A stretch of 64,000 nucleotides of DNA from Neisseria uirgultaei (GTDB lineage: Bacteria; Pseudomonadota; Gammaproteobacteria; Burkholderiales; Neisseriaceae), in NCBI RefSeq assembly GCF_962719845.1, contig NZ_CAUIYF010000004.1:124001-188000 (forward strand), written 5' to 3'. The notes below the pieces were generated by a model. That model was not told the origin of the DNA and did not search any database. It saw only the letters and a list, made by a program, of their open reading frames with translations. Positions 23,470 to 32,690 of the stretch are shown piece after piece (position 1 is the first letter of the stretch; each line of letters begins with the position of its first letter). A program made the translations under genes and the position numbers.

Positions 23470-26055
23470 ATGTTAGAAGCCTATCGTAAAGCCGCCGCCG
23501 AGCGCGCCGCCCTCGGCATTCCCGCCCTCCCTTTGAACGCGCAGCAAACCGCCGATCTGGTCGAGCTGCTGAAAAATCCGCCCGCAGGCGAAGGCGAATC
23601 CTTGGTCGAACTGCTTGCCCACCGCGTACCGCCCGGCGTGGACGATGCCGCCAAAGTCAAAGCCTCATTCCTAGCTGCCGTTGCCGAAGGCAGCGCATCC
23701 AGCCCCTTGATTTCCCCCGAATATGCGACCGAACTGTTGGGCACGATGCTCGGCGGTTACAATATTCACGCCTTAATCGAACTCTTGGACGACGACAAAC
23801 TCGCACCCATTGCCGCCAAAGGCTTGAAACATACGCTTCTGATGTTCGATTCCTTCCACGATGTTCAGGAAAAAGCCGAAAAAGGCAACAAATACGCGCA
23901 GGAGGTTTTGCAATCTTGGGCGGATGCCGAATGGTTCACTTCTCGCGCCAAAGTTCCCGAAAAAATCACCGTTACCGTCTTTAAAGTTGACGGCGAAACC
24001 AATACGGACGACCTCTCTCCCGCGCCCGACGCGTGGAGCCGTCCCGATATTCCGCTGCACGCGCTGGCGATGCTGAAAAACCCGCGCGACGGCATCAACC
24101 CCGACAAACCGGGCGAAATCGGTCCGATTAAACTGCTAGAAGAACTCAAAGCCAAAGGTCATCCGGTTGCCTATGTCGGCGACGTGGTCGGTACCGGCTC
24201 TTCACGCAAATCCGCGACCAACTCCGTCATTTGGCATACCGGCGAAGACATTCCGTTCGTGCCGAACAAACGCTTCGGCGGCGTGTGCTTGGGCGGCAAA
24301 ATCGCGCCGATTTTCTTCAATACTCAAGAAGACTCCGGTGCGCTGCCGATTGAAGTCGATGTTTCCGCGCTGAAAATGGGCGATGTCGTCGATATCCTGC
24401 CTTATGAAGGCAAAATCGTGAAAAACGACGAAACCGTTGCCGAATTCAGCCTGAAATCCCAAGTATTGCTGGACGAAGTGCAAGCCGGCGGCCGTATCAA
24501 CCTGATTATCGGTCGAGGTCTGACCGCCAAAGCGCGCGAAGCGTTGAAACTGCCTGCTTCCACCGAATTCCGCCTGCCGCAAGCGCCTGCCGAAAGCAAA
24601 GCCGGTTTCACGTTGGCGCAAAAAATGGTCGGTCGCGCCTGCGGTCTGCCCGAAGGACAAGGCGTACGTCCGGGTACTTATTGCGAACCGCGCATGACGA
24701 CGGTCGGCTCGCAAGACACGACCGGTCCGATGACCCGCGACGAGTTGAAAGACTTGGCTTGCTTGGGCTTTTCCGCCGATATGGTAATGCAGTCTTTCTG
24801 CCACACCGCCGCCTATCCGAAACCTGTCGATGTGAAAACCCATAAAGAACTGCCCGCCTTCATTTCTACCCGTGGCGGCGTGGCTCTGCGTCCGGGCGAC
24901 GGCGTGATCCACTCATGGCTCAACCGCCTGCTGCTGCCCGATACCGTCGGCACCGGCGGCGACAGCCACACCCGTTTCCCTATCGGTATTTCCTTCCCAG
25001 CCGGTTCCGGCTTGGTCGCTTTTGCCGCAGCCACCGGAGTGATGCCGCTCGATATGCCCGAGTCCGTATTGGTACGCTTCAGCGGCAAATTGCAACCGGG
25101 CGTAACCCTGCGCGATTTGGTGAACGCCATTCCGCTGTACGCGATTAAACAAGGTCTGCTGACTGTTGCCAAAGCCGGTAAGAAAAACATCTTCTCCGGC
25201 CGCATCCTCGAAATCGAAGGCCTGCCTGATTTGAAAGTGGAACAAGCCTTTGAATTGACTGACGCATCCGCCGAACGCTCCGCCGCCGGCTGTACCGTGA
25301 AGCTCAATAAAGAGCCGATTATCGAGTACATGAAATCCAACGTCGTGTTGATGAAAAACATGATTGCCGACGGCTATCAAGACCCGCGCACTTTGGAACG
25401 CCGTATCAAAGCCATGGAAGCATGGTTGGCAAATCCTGAATTGCTCGAAGCAGATAAAGATGCCGAATACGCCGCCGTGATTGAAATCAACATGGACGAC
25501 ATTAAAGAGCCGATTATTGCTTGTCCGAACGACCCCGACGACGTATGCTTCATGTCTGAACGTTCCGGCACCAAAATTGACGAAGTGTTCATCGGTTCGT
25601 GCATGACCAACATCGGCCACTTCCGCGCTGCTTCCAAACTCTTGGAAGGCAAGAGCGACATCCCCGTCCGCTTGTGGGTAGCACCGCCGACCAAAATGGA
25701 CGCGAAAGAGTTGTCCGACGAAGGCCACTACGGTGTGCTCGGCCGTGCAGGCGCGCGTATGGAAATGCCGGGTTGCTCATTGTGTATGGGTAACCAAGCC
25801 CAAGTACACGAAGGCGCAACCGTCATGTCCACTTCGACCCGCAACTTCCCGAACCGTTTGGGTAAAAACACCTTCGTTTACCTCGGCTCGGCTGAGTTGG
25901 CGGCAATCTGCTCCAAACTGGGTAAAATCCCAACCGTTGAAGAATACCAAGCCAATATCGGCATCATCAACGAACAGGGCGATAAAATCTACCGCTATAT
26001 GAACTTCAACGAAATCGACAGCTACAACGAAGTAGCCGAGACCGTGAATGTTTGA
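23470..26055 (+). CDS. acnB: Aconitate hydratase B
   Basis: 861 aa. It interconverts citrate and isocitrate in the TCA cycle. The N-terminal HEAT-like domain and swivel domain come first (MLEAYRKAAAERAALGIPAL; TDDLSPAPDAWSRPDIPLHA), as is typical of AcnB. The 4Fe-4S cysteines are seen in FIGSCMTNIGHFR and CSLCMGNQAQ. GTGGDSHTRFPIGISFPAGS is a conserved active-site segment. RBS AAGGAAC precedes the ATG. Confidence 0.97.
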   Translation: MLEAYRKAAAERAALGIPALPLNAQQTADLVELLKNPPAGEGESLVELLAHRVPPGVDDAAKVKASFLAAVAEGSASSPLISPEYATELLGTMLGGYNIHALIELLDDDKLAPIAAKGLKHTLLMFDSFHDVQEKAEKGNKYAQEVLQSWADAEWFTSRAKVPEKITVTVFKVDGETNTDDLSPAPDAWSRPDIPLHALAMLKNPRDGINPDKPGEIGPIKLLEELKAKGHPVAYVGDVVGTGSSRKSATNSVIWHTGEDIPFVPNKRFGGVCLGGKIAPIFFNTQEDSGALPIEVDVSALKMGDVVDILPYEGKIVKNDETVAEFSLKSQVLLDEVQAGGRINLIIGRGLTAKAREALKLPASTEFRLPQAPAESKAGFTLAQKMVGRACGLPEGQGVRPGTYCEPRMTTVGSQDTTGPMTRDELKDLACLGFSADMVMQSFCHTAAYPKPVDVKTHKELPAFISTRGGVALRPGDGVIHSWLNRLLLPDTVGTGGDSHTRFPIGISFPAGSGLVAFAAATGVMPLDMPESVLVRFSGKLQPGVTLRDLVNAIPLYAIKQGLLTVAKAGKKNIFSGRILEIEGLPDLKVEQAFELTDASAERSAAGCTVKLNKEPIIEYMKSNVVLMKNMIADGYQDPRTLERRIKAMEAWLANPELLEADKDAEYAAVIEINMDDIKEPIIACPNDPDDVCFMSERSGTKIDEVFIGSCMTNIGHFRAASKLLEGKSDIPVRLWVAPPTKMDAKELSDEGHYGVLGRAGARMEMPGCSLCMGNQAQVHEGATVMSTSTRNFPNRLGKNTFVYLGSAELAAICSKLGKIPTVEEYQANIGIINEQGDKIYRYMNFNEIDSYNEVAETVNV

Positions 26056-26089
26056 TTCCCGTCATCCGTATGAAGTAAGGGATTGACCG

Positions 26090-26122
26090 CAATGCCGTCT
26101 GAACAACCTTCAGACGGCATTG
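26090..26122 (+). terminator. DUS hairpin terminator of acnB
   Basis: CAATGCCGTCTGAA and TTCAGACGGCATTG form a stem about 35 bp past the acnB stop. Confidence 0.55.
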
Positions 26123-26196
26123 CAACATTCCGCTAACCCTTCTTTCCGCAAACGCTGCAAATACGGCGTTCACTCCCCCACATAAAGGAAACGACA

Positions 26197-27192
26197 GTGA
26201 ACCTGAAAAACCGCCATTTTCTGAAACTTTTAGACTTCACGCCGGAAGAAATCACCGCCTACCTCGACCTTGCCGCCGAATTGAAAGCCGCCAAAAAGGC
26301 AGGGTGCGAAGTGCAGCGGATGAAAGGGAAAAACATCGCCCTGATTTTTGAAAAAACCTCTACTCGGACACGCTGCGCGTTTGAAGTTGCCGCACGCGAT
26401 CAAGGCGCGGGCGCAACCTATCTGGAACCGTCCGCCAGCCAAATCGGGCACAAAGAAAGCATCAAAGACACGGCGCGCGTCTTGGGCAGGATGTACGATG
26501 CCATCGAATATCGCGGCTTCGGTCAGGAAATTGTTGAAGAATTGGCAAAATATGCGGGCGTACCCGTGTTCAACGGGCTGACCAACGAGTTCCATCCCAC
26601 ACAAATGCTTGCCGACGCACTGACTATGCGCGAACATAGCAGCAAACCTTTGAACCAAACCGCGTTTGCCTACGTCGGCGACGCGCGTTACAACATGGGC
26701 AATTCCCTGCTGATTTTGGGTGCGAAACTCGGCATGGACGTGCGTATCGGCGCACCGCAAAGCCTGTGGCCGTCTGAAGGCATTATTGCCGCCGCACACG
26801 CCGCCGCCAAAGAAACCGGCGCAAAAATTACCCTGACCGAAAACGCGCATGAAGCCGTCAAAGGTGTCGGTTTCATTCATACCGACGTATGGGTCAGTAT
26901 GGGCGAGCCGAAAGAAGTATGGCAGGAACGCATCGATTTGCTGAAAGATTACCGCGTTACCCCCGAACTGATGGCGGCATCGGGCAATCCACAGGTCAAA
27001 TTCATGCACTGCCTGCCCGCCTTCCACAACCGAGAAACCAAAGTCGGCGAATGGATTTACGAAACCTTCGGGCTGAACGGTGTGGAAGTTACAGAAGAAG
27101 TATTCGAAAGCCCCGCCGGCATCGTGTTCGATCAGGCGGAAAACCGTATGCACACGATTAAAGCGGTAATGGTCGCGGCTCTGGGCGACTGA
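26197..27192 (+). CDS. argF: Ornithine carbamoyltransferase
   Basis: 331 aa. It makes citrulline from ornithine and carbamoyl phosphate in arginine synthesis. FEKTSTRTRCAFEVA binds carbamoyl phosphate, FHPTQMLADALTM and HCLPAFHNRET hold the other catalytic motifs. It starts with GTG (AAAGGAAACGACAGTG). It converges on ilvC. Confidence 0.96.
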   Translation: MNLKNRHFLKLLDFTPEEITAYLDLAAELKAAKKAGCEVQRMKGKNIALIFEKTSTRTRCAFEVAARDQGAGATYLEPSASQIGHKESIKDTARVLGRMYDAIEYRGFGQEIVEELAKYAGVPVFNGLTNEFHPTQMLADALTMREHSSKPLNQTAFAYVGDARYNMGNSLLILGAKLGMDVRIGAPQSLWPSEGIIAAAHAAAKETGAKITLTENAHEAVKGVGFIHTDVWVSMGEPKEVWQERIDLLKDYRVTPELMAASGNPQVKFMHCLPAFHNRETKVGEWIYETFGLNGVEVTEEVFESPAGIVFDQAENRMHTIKAVMVAALGD

Positions 27193-27227
27193 CAGAACTG
27201 TACCTGTTAAATTCATCCGCAACACAG

Positions 27228-27259
27228 ATGCCGTCTGAACACGATGTTCAGACGGCATC
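27228..27259 (+). terminator. DUS hairpin downstream of argF
   Basis: GATGCCGTCTGAAC and GTTCAGACGGCATC face each other between the convergent argF and ilvC genes. Confidence 0.55.
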
Positions 27260-27264
27260 CATAT

Positions 27265-27296
27265 AAAAAACTGCCTACACGATGTGTAGGCAGTTC
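27265..27296 (-). terminator. Terminator of ilvC
   Basis: AACTGCCTACAC pairs with GTGTAGGCAGTT around a tiny loop and is followed by six T on the minus strand. This is a regular intrinsic terminator without DUS, placed right after ilvC. Confidence 0.88.
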
Positions 27297-27309
27297 CGTT
27301 TGAAAACAA

Positions 27310-28323
27310 TCAGTTTTTGTCTTGGTCAACTAATTTGTTGGCAGTAATCCAAGGCATCATGGCACGCAGTTGTGCGCCGACTTTTTCAACTTGGTGTTCG
27401 GCATTCAGACGGCGGCGGGCAGTCATAGACGCGTAGTTGACGTTACCCTCTTGGATAAACATTTTCGCGTATTCGCCGGTTTGAATGCGTTTCAGGGCAT
27501 TGCGCATGGCTTCTTTGCTGGAAGCATTGACCACTTCAGGACCGGTAACGTATTCGCCGTACTCCGCATTGTTGGAAATGGAGTAGTTCATGTTGGCAAT
27601 ACCGCCTTCGAAAATCAAATCAACGATGAGCTTCATTTCGTGCAGACATTCGAAGTAAGCCATTTCAGGCGCGTAACCGGCTTCGGTCAGGGTTTCAAAA
27701 CCTGCTTTAATCAACTCGACCACGCCGCCGCACAATACGGCTTGTTCGCCGAACAGATCGGTTTCGGTTTCTTCGCGGAAAGTGGTTTCAATCACACCAC
27801 CTTTGGTGCCGCCGTTGGCAGCCGCATAAGACAGGGCGATGTCTTTGGCTTTGCCGGAATTGTCTTGGTAAACGGCAATCAGAGAAGGTACGCCGCCGCC
27901 GCGTTTGTATTCACTGCGTACGGTATGGCCCGGACCTTTGGGGGCAACCATAATCACGTCCAAGTCGGCACGCGGAACGATTTGGTTGTAGTGCACGTTG
28001 AAGCCGTGTGCAAATGCCAGCGTTGCGCCTTCTTTCAGATTGGCTGCAACTTCTGCATGATAGACGGCAGGCATGGTTTCGTCAGGCAGCAGCAGCATAA
28101 CGACATCGGCTTCTTTGGTCGCTTCAGCAACGGTTTTGACGACCTGACCGGCTGCTTCGGCTTTTTTCCAAGAAGAGCCTTGGCGCAGACCGATCACCAC
28201 GTTTACACCCGAATCTTTCAGGTTGGCGGCATGGGCATGACCTTGCGAACCGTAACCGATGATGGCAACGGTTTTGCCTTTGATCAGGGACAGATCGGCA
28301 TCTTTATCGTAATAGACTTGCAT
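27310..28323 (-). CDS. ilvC: Ketol-acid reductoisomerase
   Basis: 337 aa, class I (short) form. It isomerises and reduces acetolactate in valine and isoleucine synthesis with NADPH. The Rossmann motif IIGYGSQGHAHAANLKDSG and the magnesium-binding region (EMKLIVDLIFEGG; FREETETDLFGEQAVLCGG) are clear. Last gene of the ilvI-ilvH-ABM-ilvC group. Confidence 0.97.
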   Translation of the reverse strand: MQVYYDKDADLSLIKGKTVAIIGYGSQGHAHAANLKDSGVNVVIGLRQGSSWKKAEAAGQVVKTVAEATKEADVVMLLLPDETMPAVYHAEVAANLKEGATLAFAHGFNVHYNQIVPRADLDVIMVAPKGPGHTVRSEYKRGGGVPSLIAVYQDNSGKAKDIALSYAAANGGTKGGVIETTFREETETDLFGEQAVLCGGVVELIKAGFETLTEAGYAPEMAYFECLHEMKLIVDLIFEGGIANMNYSISNNAEYGEYVTGPEVVNASSKEAMRNALKRIQTGEYAKMFIQEGNVNYASMTARRRLNAEHQVEKVGAQLRAMMPWITANKLVDQDKN

Positions 28324-28403
28324 TTGATTTCCTTTAAGGTAAATGGTTGTCGAAGCCTTAATAATGTTGAGCGGCTTCGGACGGGTTAAACAGAGTGTAC
28401 CGC

Positions 28404-28697
28404 TTAAGCGACAACTTCATTCATCAATACGATTTCCAACGCTTCGGTTTTGCCGTCAACGGACTGGACGAAGGCTTGGAAATGCGCGCTGGCGTTATGT
28501 TCGTCAATAGCTGCTTGGGATTTCCAATTTTCCACGAAAACAAAACGGTTCGGTTTGCCGATTTCCTGATGGAGATCGTAGCTGATGTTGCCCTCTTCCG
28601 CACGGCTGGCTTTGACCAGTTCTTTAAACTGTGCTGCCAGTGTTTCCGTGTATTCCGGTTTGACGGTAACCAGTGCGACAATTTTAATGTTCGACAT
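28404..28697 (-). CDS. Antibiotic biosynthesis monooxygenase (ABM) domain protein
   Basis: 97 aa, a single ferredoxin-like ABM domain: IKIVALVTVKPEYTETLAAQ, NISYDLHQEIGKPNRFVFVE and WKSQAAIDEHNASAHF. Such small proteins are quinol monooxygenases or of unknown function (YgiN type). The start at 28697 has GGAGAG upstream; the longer frame to 28742 runs through a DUS. It sits inside the branched-chain amino acid gene group, but nothing shows a role there. Confidence 0.87.
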   Translation of the reverse strand: MSNIKIVALVTVKPEYTETLAAQFKELVKASRAEEGNISYDLHQEIGKPNRFVFVENWKSQAAIDEHNASAHFQAFVQSVDGKTEALEIVLMNEVVA

Positions 28698-28718
28698 AAA
28701 TCTCTCCTGCCGTTCGTT

Positions 28719-28753
28719 TTTCAGACGGCATTCAAATACCATGCCGTCTGAAA
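28719..28753. terminator. DUS pair between ilvH and the ABM gene
   Basis: TTCAGACGGCAT and ATGCCGTCTGAA, outward polarity, 10 bp from the ilvH stop. Confidence 0.4.
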
Positions 28754-28763
28754 GGTTACGGCG

Positions 28764-29255
28764 TTAAATTTTCAAAATACGCTCACCGCGACCGATGCCG
28801 GCCGCGCCTGTACGTACGGTTTCCAAAATTTGGGCGCGTCCGACCGTTTCCAAAAAGGAATCCAGCTTGTCGGTCGAGCCGGTAATTTCAATCGTATAGC
28901 TGCGGTCGGTTACGTCGATGATGCTGCCCCGGTAGATTTCGGTCAAGCGTAAAAATTCGTCGCGGTCTTTGCCGACGGCGCGGACTTTTACCAGCATCAA
29001 TTCGCGTTCGACAAAACGGCTTTCGTTCAAATCGACCACTTTAATCACCTCAATCAATTTATTGAGTTGCTTGGTGATTTGTTCGATAACATGCTCGTCG
29101 CCATGGGTAACGATGGTCATGCGTGAAAGCGTTTTGTCTTCGGTCGGGGCTACCGCCAAGGAATCGATATTGTAATCGCGTGCAGAGAACAAACCGACCA
29201 CACGGCTCATCGCACCTGATTCGTTTTCGATCAGAACAGATAAGATATGTCGCAT
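28764..29255 (-). CDS. ilvH: Acetolactate synthase small subunit
   Basis: 163 aa regulatory subunit giving valine feedback control. The N-terminal ACT domain shows RHILSVLIENESGAMSRVVG and LFSARDYNIDSLAVAPTED; the C-terminal half is the AHAS small-subunit domain. ATG at 29253-29255 follows GGAGAGGCAA, so the longer frame to 29285, which overlaps ilvI, is rejected. The gap to ilvI is about 10 nt. Confidence 0.95.
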   Translation of the reverse strand: MRHILSVLIENESGAMSRVVGLFSARDYNIDSLAVAPTEDKTLSRMTIVTHGDEHVIEQITKQLNKLIEVIKVVDLNESRFVERELMLVKVRAVGKDRDEFLRLTEIYRGSIIDVTDRSYTIEITGSTDKLDSFLETVGRAQILETVRTGAAGIGRGERILKI

Positions 29256-29265
29256 TTGCCTCTCC

Positions 29266-30993
29266 TTACGCCTTTCCGTCCGCACGCATATGCGGCGGAA
29301 GTACCATTTCGTCCAAACCTTTGCCGTTGCCGACCATGGGCATCACATTCTGTTTCTGGTCGGTCAGGAAGTCGATAAATACCAGCCTGTCTTTTTGGTT
29401 CAATGCTTCCAACAACGCACCTTCCACATCAGACTTCTTGTCCACGCGGATACCGATATGGCCGTATGCCTCGGCAAGTTTGACGAAATCGGGCAAAGAA
29501 TCGAAATAGGTTTCCGACTCTCGTCCGCCGTAATATATTTCCTGCCACTGGCGTACCATACCGAGATAACCGTTGTTCAGCGTAATGATATTAACCGGAA
29601 TCCGATATTGGAAACAGGTGGACAACTCTTGGATGTTCATCTGGATCGAGCCGTCGCCGGTAATACAGAATACGTCTTGATCCGGGGCAGCAAGTTTCGC
29701 ACCAATCGCATAAGGCAGACCTACGCCCATCGTACCCAAACCGCCGGAATTGAGCCATTGGCGCGGACGTTCGAAGGGATAATATTGAGCCGCAAACATT
29801 TGATGCTGCCCTACATCCGATGTGATGATTGCCGAATTGCCGGTAATATCGGCAAGCTTCTGAATCACATATTGGGGCTTGATAATTTCGCTGCCGTTGT
29901 CAAACCACAAGCAATCGCGGGAACGCCATTCCTCTATGGTTTTCCACCATTTGCCCAAAGCATCTTCAGACGGCATGGACTCTTGTTTTTGCCACAGCGC
30001 AACCATCTCGGACAAAACGTTTTTCACGTCGCCGACAATCGGAATGTCCACCTTCACGCGTTTGGCGATGCTGGAAGGGTCGACATCGATATGGATAACC
30101 TTCTTCGCCTTCTCGAAAAATTTGGACGGTACGGAAACCACACGGTCGTCAAAACGCGCACCTACGGCAAGAACGACATCCGCATTCTGCATGGCAAGGT
30201 TTGCCTCGTAAGTACCGTGCATACCGAGCATACCGAGGAATTGGCGGTCGCTGGAAGGATAAGCACCCAAGCCCATCAGCGTACCCGTGCACGGAACACC
30301 CGTCATTCGGACAAATCGGGTCAGCTCTTCAGAAGCATTACCCAACACCACGCCGCCGCCAAAATAGACGACCGGACGTTTGGCAGATGCCAACATCTGC
30401 ACGGCCTTTTTAATCTGACCGATATGCCCTTGAACAACCGGTTGATACGAACGGATAAAAATGTCTTCCTGAGGATAGCTGAATTTCGCCATCGCCTGCG
30501 TAACATCTTTCGGGACATCGACCACCACGGGCCCCGGCCGGCCGCTTGCGGCAATTTGGAACGCCTTTTTAATGGTTTCCGCCAACTCATTGATGTCCGT
30601 AACCAGGAAATTGTGTTTGACGCACGGACGGGTAATGCCCACCGTATCAACTTCTTGGAACGCATCCGTACCAATCAGGGAATTGCCTACCTGTCCGCTG
30701 ATGACCACCATCGGAATCGAATCCGTATAGGCAGTAGCAATACCGGTCAGCGCATTGGTAACACCCGGGCCGGATGTAACCAATGCCACGCCCACCTTAC
30801 CGCTGACGCGCGCATACGCATCTGCCGCGTGTACTGCCGCCTGCTCATGTCGGGTAAGAATGTGTTTGAATTTATTGAGTTGGAACAGGGCATCGTAGAT
30901 TTCGATAACCGCACCGCCGGGATAACCGAAAACGTACTCGACGCCTTCGGCTTTGAGACTCTGCACTATGATTTGTGCGCCTGATAACTGCAT
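29266..30993 (-). CDS. ilvI: Acetolactate synthase large subunit
   Basis: 575 aa thiamine-diphosphate and FAD enzyme that makes acetolactate or acetohydroxybutyrate. The catalytic Glu region is VFGYPGGAVIEIYDALFQLN then HILTRHEQAAVHAADAYARV. The ThDP-binding motif is ITGDGSIQMNIQELSTCF...NNGYLGMVRQW. RBS AGAGGTCGTT precedes ATG. First gene of the ilv group. Could equally be named ilvB. Confidence 0.96.
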   Translation of the reverse strand: MQLSGAQIIVQSLKAEGVEYVFGYPGGAVIEIYDALFQLNKFKHILTRHEQAAVHAADAYARVSGKVGVALVTSGPGVTNALTGIATAYTDSIPMVVISGQVGNSLIGTDAFQEVDTVGITRPCVKHNFLVTDINELAETIKKAFQIAASGRPGPVVVDVPKDVTQAMAKFSYPQEDIFIRSYQPVVQGHIGQIKKAVQMLASAKRPVVYFGGGVVLGNASEELTRFVRMTGVPCTGTLMGLGAYPSSDRQFLGMLGMHGTYEANLAMQNADVVLAVGARFDDRVVSVPSKFFEKAKKVIHIDVDPSSIAKRVKVDIPIVGDVKNVLSEMVALWQKQESMPSEDALGKWWKTIEEWRSRDCLWFDNGSEIIKPQYVIQKLADITGNSAIITSDVGQHQMFAAQYYPFERPRQWLNSGGLGTMGVGLPYAIGAKLAAPDQDVFCITGDGSIQMNIQELSTCFQYRIPVNIITLNNGYLGMVRQWQEIYYGGRESETYFDSLPDFVKLAEAYGHIGIRVDKKSDVEGALLEALNQKDRLVFIDFLTDQKQNVMPMVGNGKGLDEMVLPPHMRADGKA

Positions 30994-31569
30994 AACGACC
31001 TCTTTTATACGGTTTCAAACCAATAGGGACAAACCGCTTTGCCACAGCACCTGTAATGCAATTCCACCAAGCAGCGATTTAGGGTACGCGCATTGGAAGA
31101 ACACGGCAACAGACGGATTATCCAATCAATTGGAAAGGAACACAGAGTTTGTGAAAAAGAGTAGAAACGATAACGCAAACCGACAGTTCAATCAAGAAAA
31201 ATCTTTCATCTTTTAATATTTTTTGAAGGCGGAGAAATTATTGATTGATTTTAAAAGAATAAAATCAGGAGTGCCTTTTTTTGAAAGATGGGAATTGTTG
31301 ACAGTTTGCATGAGGGAAGATGTGAAAAAACCCTTCTTCGGTATCAAGAATTTTAAAATTTACAGGGTTTCATCCCAATTAAAGACTCGGGATATTGATT
31401 GAACTTGATTTTATTTTTGATATATCAAAAATATTCCCAACCATACTTCCTGAAAATAGCTCATTGCACCGGACTGTATTGGGCGGCATTGACAGAACCA
31501 AGAGGGCTAACAACGACTTAAGATATTGATTATATTTAGTCTTATCTATTTTAGTAAACAGCAATAGAC
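30994..31569. other. Long A+T-rich intergenic region between ilvI and tRNA-Leu
   Basis: About 575 bp without a supported gene. It must hold the ilvI promoter on the minus strand. I looked for an ilv leader peptide, T-box or clear attenuator hairpin and found none. ATTGTTGACAGT near 31293 differs by one base from the palindrome at the small RNA promoter (15914-15925) and contains a TTGACA, but no convincing -10 box or terminator follows. Confidence 0.5.
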
Positions 31570-31596
31570 AAAAAAAATAACCGCTATAAAGCGGTT
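31570..31596 (-). terminator. Terminator of tRNA-Leu(CAA)
   Basis: AACCGC (31579-31584) pairs with GCGGTT (31591-31596); on the minus strand a long T-rich run follows the stem, directly behind the tRNA. Confidence 0.8.
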
Positions 31597-31597
31597 G

Positions 31598-31682
31598 TGG
31601 TGCCCAGGGTCGGACTCGAACCGACACACCTTGCGGCGGGGGATTTTGAGTCCCCTGCGTCTACCAATTTCGCCACCTGGGC
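31598..31682 (-). tRNA. tRNA-Leu(CAA)
   Basis: 85 nt including the encoded CCA. Acceptor arm GCCCAGG pairs with CCTGGGC. The anticodon stem GGGGA/TCCCC encloses the loop CTCAAAA, giving anticodon CAA for UUG codons. A long variable arm (class II tRNA) and GGTTCGAGTCC T arm are present. Confidence 0.96.
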
Positions 31683-31698
31683 TGGTGAAGAAGTTGCC

Positions 31699-31726
31699 AT
31701 TATAATGGCTTTTGAGATTCTGTAAA
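31699..31726 (-). promoter_or_regulatory. Promoter of tRNA-Leu(CAA)
   Basis: On the minus strand TTTACA (31721-31726), 16 nt, then a perfect TATAAT (31699-31704), about 10 nt before the predicted transcript start ahead of the tRNA. Confidence 0.75.
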
Positions 31727-31958
31727 CCTTTTTTTGAAATTATTTTATCTGTTTTTATTTTGTTTTTTGATTTTAAATAAAATTTTTATTATTTTAATCT
31801 TGCTGTGCTTTCCGCTTCAAAGCATTCTGTATGATTCGGCAATTCCTGCTGTACGGACAATGTAAAAAATACTACATTAAATCTGCCAAACGCGTTAAGA
31901 TGGAAATATTCAAATTCCGTACAAATCAGGTTTTTCTATTTATTCTTGGGAGATTGTC

Positions 31959-32612
31959 ATGTTTTCTGTACCGCGTTCCTTTTTGCTGGGCGTTTTCGCA
32001 CTTGCCTCGCTTGCCGCCTGCAAACCTCAAGACAACAGTGCGGCGCGAGCCGCTTCTTCAAGTGCATCCGCGCCGGCTGCGGAAAATGCGGCAAAACCGC
32101 AAACACGCGGTACGGATATGCGTAAGGAAGACATCGGCGGCGATTTCACGCTGACCGACGGCGAAGGCAAGCCTTTCAGCCTGAGCGATTTGAAAGGCAA
32201 GGTCGTGATTCTGTCTTTCGGCTATACGCACTGTCCCGATGTCTGCCCCACCGAGCTGCTGACTTATAGCGACACGTTGAAGCAGTTGGGCGATCGGGCT
32301 AAAGATGTGAAAGTGGTGTTCGTCAGCATCGACCCCGAGCGCGATACGCCCGAAATCATCGGCAAATATGCCAAGCAGTTCAATCCCGACTTTATCGGTC
32401 TGACGGCAACGGGCGGCCAAAGCCTGCCGGTCATCAAGCAGCAATACCGCGTGGTTTCTGCCAAAGTCAATCAAAAAGAAGACGGCGAAAACTATTTGGT
32501 CGACCACTCTTCCGGTGCGTATCTCATCGACAAAAACGGTGAGGTTGCCATTTTCTCGCCTTACGGAAGCGAGCCGGAAACGATTGCCGCCGATGTGAGA
32601 ACCCTGCTCTGA
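31959..32612 (+). CDS. Sco1/SenC-like copper-binding lipoprotein
   Basis: 217 aa. A lipobox (FALASLAAC, Cys about 21) precedes an Ala/Ser-rich linker. The thioredoxin-fold domain has the copper motif C-x3-C in YTHCPDVCPTELL and the distal His in LVDHSSGAYLID. Sco proteins help assemble the CuA or cbb3-type oxidase or protect against oxidants. The gene precedes hisG but a DUS hairpin separates them. Confidence 0.93.
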   Translation: MFSVPRSFLLGVFALASLAACKPQDNSAARAASSSASAPAAENAAKPQTRGTDMRKEDIGGDFTLTDGEGKPFSLSDLKGKVVILSFGYTHCPDVCPTELLTYSDTLKQLGDRAKDVKVVFVSIDPERDTPEIIGKYAKQFNPDFIGLTATGGQSLPVIKQQYRVVSAKVNQKEDGENYLVDHSSGAYLIDKNGEVAIFSPYGSEPETIAADVRTLL

Positions 32613-32621
32613 TAAAACCGT

Positions 32622-32659
32622 ATGCCGTCTGAACCGCCGATGCCTGTTCAGACGGCATT
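32622..32659 (+). terminator. DUS pair between the Sco gene and hisG
   Basis: ATGCCGTCTGAA and TTCAGACGGCAT around a 14-nt loop, 10 bp past the Sco stop. Confidence 0.5.
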
Positions 32660-32690
32660 ATTGTTTCAACCGACAAAGGACATCCAAACC

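Noticed and set aside
30994..31569. Leader peptide or T-box controlling ilvI
   Set aside because: No Ile/Val/Leu-rich short frame with competing hairpins and no T-box consensus was found in the gap.
31379..31627. 82-aa minus-strand frame overlapping tRNA-Leu(CAA)
   Set aside because: Its start codons lie inside the tRNA gene and its terminator; no ribosome site and no recognisable protein.
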